Source: Lachnospiraceae bacterium (GTDB taxonomy: Bacteria; Bacillota; Clostridia; Lachnospirales; Lachnospiraceae). Taken from it: a DNA stretch of 11,119 nucleotides. The notes below the pieces were generated by a model. That model did not search any database, was not told the DNA's origin, and saw nothing but the letters and a program-made list of their open reading frames with translations. Positions 6,377 to 11,119 of the stretch are shown here, in pieces; the stretch's first letter is position 1, and the number at the start of each line of letters is the position of its first letter. The translations under genes were made by a program, and so were the position numbers. The stretch spans positions 1 through 11,119 of the forward strand of contig DNJW01000120.1 of assembly GCA_003488965.1 (NCBI GenBank), in the 5' to 3' direction.

Positions 6377-7327
6377 GTGAGTACAGAACTTGGCAATGCA
6401 ATAAATGCAGCAGATACAGATGCCCAATATGATGAAAAGGCAAAGCGTCTGTTAAGCAACAAGATTATACTGGCGCATATTTTGGTAAAGACCGTTGATG
6501 AATTTCAGGGAATGAACCCAAAAGATGTTGTTCCACATATTGAAGGCGGTCCATTTATCAGTATGGTTCCAGTAGAACCGGGGCTGACTAATACAGTAGC
6601 AAAACCGACTAAAGACGGACAGCGGATTGTTGGACTGAATACGGAGAATGCAGAGATTAATGAGGGCCTTATTCGTTTTGATATTATCTGTTATGTGCGG
6701 ATGAAGGACGGAATTTCTCATGTTATCATAAATTTAGAAGCACAAAAGGATGAGCCAATAAGCTACCATATACTGAACCGGGCAGTTTTCTATGTGAGCC
6801 GTCTTATTTCCTCGCAAAAGGAAAGGGATTTTGTTAAAGCGAATTACAATGACATAAAACGTGTATTCTCTATATGGATATGCATGAACATGGATGAGAA
6901 CAGTATGGACCATGTGCATTTGACAGATGATAAGCTGTTAGGTTCCTATCCGTGGAAAGGCGGGCTTGATTTGCTGAATATTGTTCTGATTGGTATAGCA
7001 AATAAACTTCCAGAACATGATGACAGATATGAACTGCATCGTCTGCTAGGTACACTACTTTCGATGGAATTATCCGTTGATGAAAAATTAGGGATTATGG
7101 CGAAAGAGTATAGTATTTCAGTGGACGACAGAATAAGAGAGGATGTGAGTACAATGTGTAATCTGAGTCAGGGAATTAGAGAAAAAGGCAGAGCTGAAGG
7201 GGAGGTAGGATTTATTCTAAGTATGCATAAAAAAGGTTATACATTAGAGCAGATAGCGGATGTGGCAGGGAAAAGTATTGAAGAAATAGAAGCTATTATT
7301 AAAAAGAGAGAGCCTATATTGGCATGA
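6377..7327 (+). CDS. PD-(D/E)XK nuclease-family transposase / Rpn-like protein
   Basis: GTG 6377 is chosen as start because AAGGAG lies at 6367-6372, just upstream, and the leading sequence from it fits the family. An in-frame GTG at 6329 would add 16 residues but has no ribosome site and sits in the loop of a dyad. The protein has 316 residues. YDEKAKRLLSNKIILAHIL (18-36) is the typical opening. The PD-(D/E)XK-like core is FDIICYV (D102) and VIINLEAQKD (E121, Q123), the D...ExQ variant seen in transposase-derived and Rpn nucleases. NRAVFYVSRLISSQKE (134-149) follows. The C-terminus carries EKGRAEGEVG and a short helical module (GYTLEQIADVAGKSIEEIEAI) common in these proteins. Rpn proteins are recombination-promoting endonucleases, and many copies are scattered singly, as here. 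It has its own promoter and terminator and no partner gene. Family call is fairly sure; mobility is not shown. Confidence 0.82.
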   Translation: MSTELGNAINAADTDAQYDEKAKRLLSNKIILAHILVKTVDEFQGMNPKDVVPHIEGGPFISMVPVEPGLTNTVAKPTKDGQRIVGLNTENAEINEGLIRFDIICYVRMKDGISHVIINLEAQKDEPISYHILNRAVFYVSRLISSQKERDFVKANYNDIKRVFSIWICMNMDENSMDHVHLTDDKLLGSYPWKGGLDLLNIVLIGIANKLPEHDDRYELHRLLGTLLSMELSVDEKLGIMAKEYSISVDDRIREDVSTMCNLSQGIREKGRAEGEVGFILSMHKKGYTLEQIADVAGKSIEEIEAIIKKREPILA

Positions 7328-7359
7328 TTATGGTAGCTTAATTCAATAGCATAATGGGT

Positions 7360-7400
7360 AAAGCAGCAGATCAGAAAAATGGTTTGCTGCTTTTTCTGTT
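7360..7400 (+). terminator. Intrinsic terminator after the PD-(D/E)XK gene
   Basis: AAAGCAGCA (7360-7368) pairs perfectly with TGCTGCTTT (7385-7393), with three further weak inner pairs possible. The stem runs into TTTTTCTGTTT (7391-7401). It lies 32 bases beyond the stop codon and closes a single-gene transcription unit. Confidence 0.85.
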
Positions 7401-7401
7401 T

Positions 7402-7577
7402 AGGATGTAGGATAGCCAGTTTTATGGGGGGCTTTTTCGTACAAAGGAGGGAGCGGAAGAATTTCTTATATTCCATAAATGCGTTGCAGCTAACATGCTA
7501 TCTTGCATCTCAGGGAAAAGAATGATAATCTTAATAGGCAGAATTATTAGGAAAAATATCGAAATAAGGAGGCTGTT
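7402..7577. other. Intergenic region upstream of azlC
   Basis: This stretch holds no credible gene. A purine-rich AAAGGAGGGAG around 7443 looks like a ribosome site but is followed only by ATG CGT TGC AGC TAA (from 7478), too short to call. A poor -35/-10 pair (TTGCAT, then TAATCT 17 bases on) could be the azlCD promoter, but the -10 match is weak. The azlC ribosome site AAGGAGG lies at the right end. Confidence 0.4.
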
Positions 7578-8291
7578 ATGCAAAAAAAAGGACAAGTTGT
7601 CAAAAGAGCCCTTAAATATGCATTTCCGCACACGATTCCTATTTTGGCGGGATTTTTGTTTCTTGGAATAACATATGGCATCTACATGAATGTATCAGGG
7701 TTCAGCTTCTGGTATCCTATGCTGATGAGCCTGACGGTTTTTGCCGGTTCGGTGGAATTTGTCACGGTAAATCTGCTGCTGGGAGCATTTAATCCCGTGC
7801 AGGCGCTGGCGGTGACTCTTATGCTGAACGCAAGGCATTTATTTTACGGAATATCCATGCTGGATAAATATAGAGGAACGGGGATTAAAAAGATATATCT
7901 GATTTTCGGGATGTGCGATGAAAGCTTTTCCATCAATTATACCGCTGAAATTCCAGAGGATGTGGATAGAGGCTGGTTTATGTTTTTTGTTACGTTGTTT
8001 AATCATTTTTACTGGTTTGCGGGCGCTACACTGGGTGGGATTTTCGGTTCCCTGATTCATTTTAACACAAACGGGCTGGATTTCGTTATGACGGTCATGT
8101 TTGTGGTTATTTTTATGGACCAATGGATGAAAGAAAAGCAGCATGCCAGCGCCGTAACCGGTCTTTTGATTTCCCTGCTTTGCCTAATTGCATTTGGGGC
8201 GGATAATTTTATGATTCCGGCTATGCTGGCGATACTGGTTCTGCTGACGCTGCTGCAGCGTCAGCTTGGGAAGGGAGGCGAGGCATTATGA
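7578..8291 (+). CDS. azlC: AzlC-family branched-chain amino acid exporter, large subunit
   Basis: The 237-residue length is normal for AzlC. The cytoplasmic-type N-terminus is followed by membrane segments near 18-40, 44-80, 133-157, 166-182 and 192-228. Family signatures visible are FAGSVEF (55-61; many homologues have Gln where this has Glu), [12 protein letters not shown] (83-94, the most conserved AzlC stretch) and CDESFSIN (113-120). AzlC with the small AzlD subunit forms a plasma-membrane exporter for branched-chain amino acids, first linked to 4-azaleucine resistance in Bacillus subtilis. The ATG has a strong ribosome site (aaggaggctgtt before the ATG). The stop overlaps the azlD start (ATGA), so the two are translationally coupled. 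No Lrp-like regulator is present in the window. Confidence 0.95.
   Translation: MQKKGQVVKRALKYAFPHTIPILAGFLFLGITYGIYMNVSGFSFWYPMLMSLTVFAGSVEFVTVNLLLGAFNPVQALAVTLMLNARHLFYGISMLDKYRGTGIKKIYLIFGMCDESFSINYTAEIPEDVDRGWFMFFVTLFNHFYWFAGATLGGIFGSLIHFNTNGLDFVMTVMFVVIFMDQWMKEKQHASAVTGLLISLLCLIAFGADNFMIPAMLAILVLLTLLQRQLGKGGEAL
8244..8264 (+). other. Perfect 9-base-pair hairpin near the 3' end of azlC
   Basis: CTGACGCTG (8244-8252) and CAGCGTCAG (8256-8264) are exact reverse complements around a three-base loop. The hairpin lies inside the azlC coding sequence, six bases before the azlD ribosome site AAGGGAGG (8271-8278). No T-run follows, so it is not a terminator. It might tune azlD translation or mRNA stability. 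It could also be chance within Leu/Gln/Arg codons. Confidence 0.5.
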
Positions 8292-8617
8292 CATTGTCCC
8301 AGCAGATAATTACCATCGGCATGGTGGTTTTTGGAACCATGTTAACCCGGTTCCTGCCGTTTTTGTTTTTCCCGGCAGGCAAGACTACTCCCAGATACAT
8401 ACAGTATCTGGGGAAAGTTCTGCCTTCAGCGGTATTTGGAATGTTGGTCATTTACTGTCTGAAAGGCATAAATATTTTCATAGGCAGCCATGGAATCCCG
8501 GAAATGCTGTCCATTGCCTTCGTAGTGCTGCTGCATTTATGGAAGCGCCAGATGCTCCTATCCATTGCGGGCGGTACGATATGCTATATGCTGCTGGTGC
8601 AGTTTGTTTTTGTATAG
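8288..8617 (+). CDS. azlD: AzlD-family branched-chain amino acid exporter, small subunit
   Basis: This 109-residue hydrophobic protein has about four membrane segments (7-27, 41-60, 68-84, 90-109). [12 protein letters not shown] (17-28) and [18 protein letters not shown] (41-58) are the conserved AzlD stretches. It is the partner subunit of AzlC in branched-chain amino acid export. The start overlaps the azlC stop as ATGA and has its own ribosome site inside azlC (AAGGGAGG, nine bases before the ATG). A competing +1-frame reading overlaps the same bases but lacks membrane character. The stop is only 15 bases from the convergent permease gene, and no terminator is visible in that gap. Confidence 0.95.
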   Translation: MTLSQQIITIGMVVFGTMLTRFLPFLFFPAGKTTPRYIQYLGKVLPSAVFGMLVIYCLKGINIFIGSHGIPEMLSIAFVVLLHLWKRQMLLSIAGGTICYMLLVQFVFV

Positions 8618-8632
8618 AGATTTTGACACCTT

Positions 8633-9364
8633 TTAGGCTTTTACATCCCGGAAAGCTAAGAAGCGAATGCCGATGATGCTGAATATGATGATGTATAGGG
8701 TAGAGAAAATCATAAATGGAATTCCCGCGCCGCTTAATACGTCCTCGTATTTATTGGAATTCATGCCCATCATCATAAGGGAGAAGGGATAATACATTCC
8801 AAAGCCGCTGTTGGCGGCAAGGAGCCCTGTGATGCCGCCTATCAGGCCTAATGCTGCCGGAACTGCAAAGCTGCGTATGGGCATGGATATCAAAAGCATC
8901 AGGGCGGCGACGCCCATTCCGCCCCAGGCACCGCGGAGCAGCCAGTATAGAATGATGGTGTCCGGCATGCCAGGTAATCCTGCGATTTTTCCGCAGAGAA
9001 TATATAGGGCGCCTACCCAGAGCTGTGTCAGGAAGGTGACCCAGAAAATATTGAATAATTTAGCAAGAAAAATACACCAGACCGGTATGGGGGCTGTCAT
9101 CAGAAAGTTGCGGTTGTGATTAAAATTTTCTACCCGCCATATATAAGCACAATAAATGGCGATTAACGGAGCATAAAAAAAATTGCTGTAAAACAGTGTA
9201 TGCTGTGTCCATAAGCTGAACCATTCGGATTTCAGGATACCGATATTCTGCAGATAGTTGCCTGTTCCCATAAATGCAGGAATTATGGGAATGATAAAAA
9301 AGGCTATCCATATAAAAGAACGTTTCAGTTTCATATTTTCCGCTTTCATGCATGTGAGAAGCAT
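8633..9364 (-). CDS. ABC-2 type permease, lantibiotic/bacitracin immunity (LanE/LanG) type, second permease
   Basis: The protein has 243 residues and six predicted membrane helices (about 16-32, 57-77, 97-124, 145-161, 166-185, 215-236), the layout of ABC-2 permeases in LanFEG, MutFEG and BcrAB-type exporters. The opening LLTCMKAENMKLKRSFIW and the cytoplasmic segment RVENFNHNRNFLMTAPI (77-93) resemble the coupling region of that group, which contacts the ATPase. It starts two bases after the preceding permease stop, with a near-perfect ribosome site (AAAGGAGGT, six bases before ATG). It is last in the three-gene operon, so its product likely forms a heterodimer with the other permease to remove a peptide antibiotic from the membrane. 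The family is clear; the exact substrate is unknown. Confidence 0.9.
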   Translation of the reverse strand: MLLTCMKAENMKLKRSFIWIAFFIIPIIPAFMGTGNYLQNIGILKSEWFSLWTQHTLFYSNFFYAPLIAIYCAYIWRVENFNHNRNFLMTAPIPVWCIFLAKLFNIFWVTFLTQLWVGALYILCGKIAGLPGMPDTIILYWLLRGAWGGMGVAALMLLISMPIRSFAVPAALGLIGGITGLLAANSGFGMYYPFSLMMMGMNSNKYEDVLSGAGIPFMIFSTLYIIIFSIIGIRFLAFRDVKA

Positions 9365-9366
9365 AC

Positions 9367-10119
9367 TCAGACCTCCTTTTTTAAAAACAGATTTTTGCCG
9401 TAAAGATAAAGCAGTATGGCAAACAAGAGCAGTATGGCAAAAGCAGTATAAGAGAATGGGACAGTGAAAAAACGGGCTACTCTTGTTGTCTCGTTATAAT
9501 CCATGTTAATGGTACAGCCTACGCAATAATATCCCCAAGGTATTATATACCGCAGCGGAAGATTCGGGAAAAACCAAGAAAACAGACCGGCAAAGGTTCC
9601 TATCAGTCCGATAAAAAGGGGATAAAGCTGATTATCCATCATAAGGGATAAGATTTCCTGCAGCAGCAAAAGCACAATGGTCGTGGCAAAAGTGGAAAGG
9701 AAAAAGTATCCTATCTGGTCCGCCGGAAGTTCCTGGGATACCCGGAACATTTTTGTAAGCAGGAGAATCATACCTAACTGCAAAAGGCTGAAGAGTAAAA
9801 TATACAGGCTTCCCAGTATGAATTTGTTGCGGAAGATTCCGCCCTTTTTCTGCAGTGTACATAATAGCTTATAAGTATTTCCTTTGTTCTCCATATCGCA
9901 TAACTGGCTGGCGGTAACGGCTGCCATGATGGGCATGGTAATGGTATTTACCATAGGAAGATTCATCAGCAGCTGATAGCAGCCTTCCGTCAGGGCTGTT
10001 TCATCTGCGTCGGAAAATATCCAGCACATCCAGACGAAATCCAGCAGCAGCACTCCTAAAAGAATGCTCCATAGGAGTTTTCCCTTTGCCTTTTTTATTT
10101 CTGTAAGAAAACTTTTCAT
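9367..10119 (-). CDS. ABC-2 type permease, lantibiotic/bacitracin immunity (LanE/LanG) type, first permease
   Basis: The protein has 250 residues and six predicted helices (about 14-34, 50-72, 99-123, 139-160, 165-184, 223-240). The cytoplasmic stretch DMENKGNTYKLLCTL (75-89) before helix 3 is typical of LanE/LanG-like permeases. The start ATG overlaps the ATPase stop by one base (TAATG), with AGGTGA about seven bases upstream inside the ATPase gene, indicating translational coupling and fixed stoichiometry. The last helix is encoded partly by an 18-base tandem duplication (FAILL repeated; agcagtatggcaaa at 9410 and 9428 on the plus strand). It is expected to pair with the permease downstream and the ATPase upstream in one exporter. 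Assignment as E- or G-subunit cannot be made by eye. Confidence 0.9.
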   Translation of the reverse strand: MKSFLTEIKKAKGKLLWSILLGVLLLDFVWMCWIFSDADETALTEGCYQLLMNLPMVNTITMPIMAAVTASQLCDMENKGNTYKLLCTLQKKGGIFRNKFILGSLYILLFSLLQLGMILLLTKMFRVSQELPADQIGYFFLSTFATTIVLLLLQEILSLMMDNQLYPLFIGLIGTFAGLFSWFFPNLPLRYIIPWGYYCVGCTINMDYNETTRVARFFTVPFSYTAFAILLLFAILLYLYGKNLFLKKEV

Positions 10120-11033
10120 TAGAGGCTCACCTGCTTTCCTGTCAGACTTAGGAAAATATCTTCCAGATTTTTCTGATATTCTTCGACCCGGATAATTCCT
10201 ATCTGTTGTTTTACCAAGGCCGTAATAAAAAAAGCCACTTTGCCGTCCTCCATATCCGGCAGTGAAATTTTATCTTCCGTTATCCTGCCCGGACAGCCAT
10301 GTTCATCCAGTATCCGTAATGCTGCCGTATTATTGTCCGTCCGGAGCAGAATCCGTTTCCGGCTGTGTTCATGGAGATGAACCAGACTGTCCTGAAAAAT
10401 CAGTTCCCCTTTATGAATGATGCCTGTATGGGTGGTCATCTGGTCGATTTCGCTGAGCAGATGACTGGATACCATGACGGTCATACCGTAGCGTTTGGGC
10501 AGAGAACATATCAGTTCCCTCATTTCCTGAATGCCCGCCGGGTCAAGCCCGTTGGTGGGTTCATCCAGAAGCAGAAGCTTTGGTTTTCCTAAAAGCGCCG
10601 CCGCCAGCCCCAGCCGCTGTTTCATTCCTAAAGAATAGGCGCTGGCTTTTTTGTGCTGCTGTTTTTCCATGCGGACCGTTTTTAACACTTCATCAATTTC
10701 TTTTTTTTCTGCCCCTTTCAGCATCCGTACGATTTCCAGATTTTCTCTTCCGGTCAGATGTCCGTAGTAAGAGGGCGACTCGATAAGGGAGCCGGTTTCC
10801 TTTAGAATATCCAGCCGGTTTTTCTGGTTCATTTTTTTCCCGAATACGGTTACCTCCCCTTCCGAAGCCTTTACCAGTCCCAGAATCATTTTCATTGTGG
10901 TACTTTTCCCCGCTCCGTTTGGACCGAGAAAACCATAGATGCTTCCTTCCGGTACTTTTAAGTCCACACTTTTAACACAAGTATGTTTTCCGTAAATTTT
11001 GCTAAGCTGATTAGTTGCAATAGCTGTTGCCAT
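10119..11033 (-). CDS. ABC transporter ATP-binding protein, LanF/BcrA type
   Basis: The protein has 304 residues from ATG 11033. An in-frame ATG at 11102 would add 23 residues, but only the inner start has a ribosome site (AAAGGAGA, eight bases upstream), and ATAIATNQLSKIYG is the normal opening. Walker A is GPNGAGKST (37-45), the signature is YSLGMKQRLGL (133-143), Walker B is LLLLDEPTNGLDP (153-165) and the switch histidine is H191. The Q-loop position reads GSLIESPSYY, with Glu85 where most ABC ATPases have Gln; this 'E-loop' is characteristic of lantibiotic-immunity ATPases. A C-terminal extension of about 80 residues follows, ending LEDIFLSLTG. It powers the two permeases encoded directly after it. 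As no lantibiotic biosynthesis gene is present here, resistance to external peptides is more likely than self-immunity, though flanks are unseen. Confidence 0.94.
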   Translation of the reverse strand: MATAIATNQLSKIYGKHTCVKSVDLKVPEGSIYGFLGPNGAGKSTTMKMILGLVKASEGEVTVFGKKMNQKNRLDILKETGSLIESPSYYGHLTGRENLEIVRMLKGAEKKEIDEVLKTVRMEKQQHKKASAYSLGMKQRLGLAAALLGKPKLLLLDEPTNGLDPAGIQEMRELICSLPKRYGMTVMVSSHLLSEIDQMTTHTGIIHKGELIFQDSLVHLHEHSRKRILLRTDNNTAALRILDEHGCPGRITEDKISLPDMEDGKVAFFITALVKQQIGIIRVEEYQKNLEDIFLSLTGKQVSL

Positions 11034-11041
11034 ATTGTAAG

Positions 11042-11049
11042 TCTCCTTT
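11042..11049 (-). promoter_or_regulatory. Ribosome-binding site that fixes the ATPase start
   Basis: On the minus strand AAAGGAGA lies eight bases before ATG 11033. It selects this start over the upstream in-frame ATG at 11102. The remaining bases to the right edge (11050-11119) show no convincing promoter, so the operon promoter may lie at or beyond the edge. Confidence 0.8.
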
Positions 11050-11119
11050 CTGCAATGATTTCTATAGTTAATTGAGAAACTCAGTGATTCTGTACTTGTC
11101 ATTGTGCAGCTTGTATATT

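Noticed and set aside
8266..8676. Plus-strand reading frame of 136 codons overlapping azlD
   Set aside because: It is out of frame with azlD, which has clear family motifs, four membrane helices and a coupled ATGA start; the overlapping product has no family features.
9410..9441. 14-base direct repeat in the first permease gene
   Set aside because: The 18-base period simply duplicates six codons of a hydrophobic helix (FAILL twice); it is ordinary sequence redundancy in a membrane segment.
11034..11102. N-terminal extension of the ABC ATPase from ATG 11102
   Set aside because: The extra 23 residues are unlike the family, and a strong ribosome site lies directly before the inner ATG at 11033.

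Overview
The window looks like a chromosomal segment from a low-to-mid GC Bacillota, most likely a gut-type clostridium of the Lachnospiraceae kind. This is inferred from the strong AGGAGG-type ribosome sites, the mix of gene families (LicD fusions, WcbI, FkbM, PD-(D/E)XK transposase-like proteins, LanFEG-like transporters) and the codon style. No species can be named from the sequence alone.

Region 1 (2-5623, plus strand) is the 3' part of a cell-surface glycan or teichoic-acid-type decoration operon. It holds a 5'-truncated multidomain protein (SAM methyltransferase, kinase-like segment, LicD phosphotransferase, Rossmann module). Next comes a WcbI-like gene interrupted by an in-frame amber codon, then a Rossmann-FkbM methyltransferase fusion, then a glycerol-3-phosphate/choline-phosphate-type cytidylyltransferase fused to another Rossmann module. 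The cytidylyltransferase could make a CDP-activated alcohol phosphate and the LicD domain could transfer the phospho-alcohol to a sugar, while the methyltransferases and the WcbI-like protein would add further modifications. All four loci carry the same type of GxG nucleotide-binding module, which is the most unusual feature here.

Region 2 (5638-7400) holds a minus-strand GNAT acetyltransferase of the phosphinothricin acetyltransferase family, convergent with the glycan operon. Beyond a 211-base gap is a single plus-strand PD-(D/E)XK transposase/Rpn-like gene with a near-consensus sigma-A promoter, a dyad at the predicted transcription start and a clear intrinsic terminator.

Region 3 (7578-8617, plus strand) is an azlC-azlD pair for branched-chain amino acid export, coupled by an ATGA overlap.

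Region 4 (8633-11033, minus strand) is a tightly packed three-gene ABC transporter: an ATPase with a glutamate in the Q-loop position, followed by two six-helix permeases. This matches the LanFEG/BcrA-type lantibiotic or bacitracin immunity and resistance exporters. Its promoter and any regulator lie at or beyond the right edge.

No tRNA, rRNA, CRISPR array, insertion-sequence ends or replication origin was seen.
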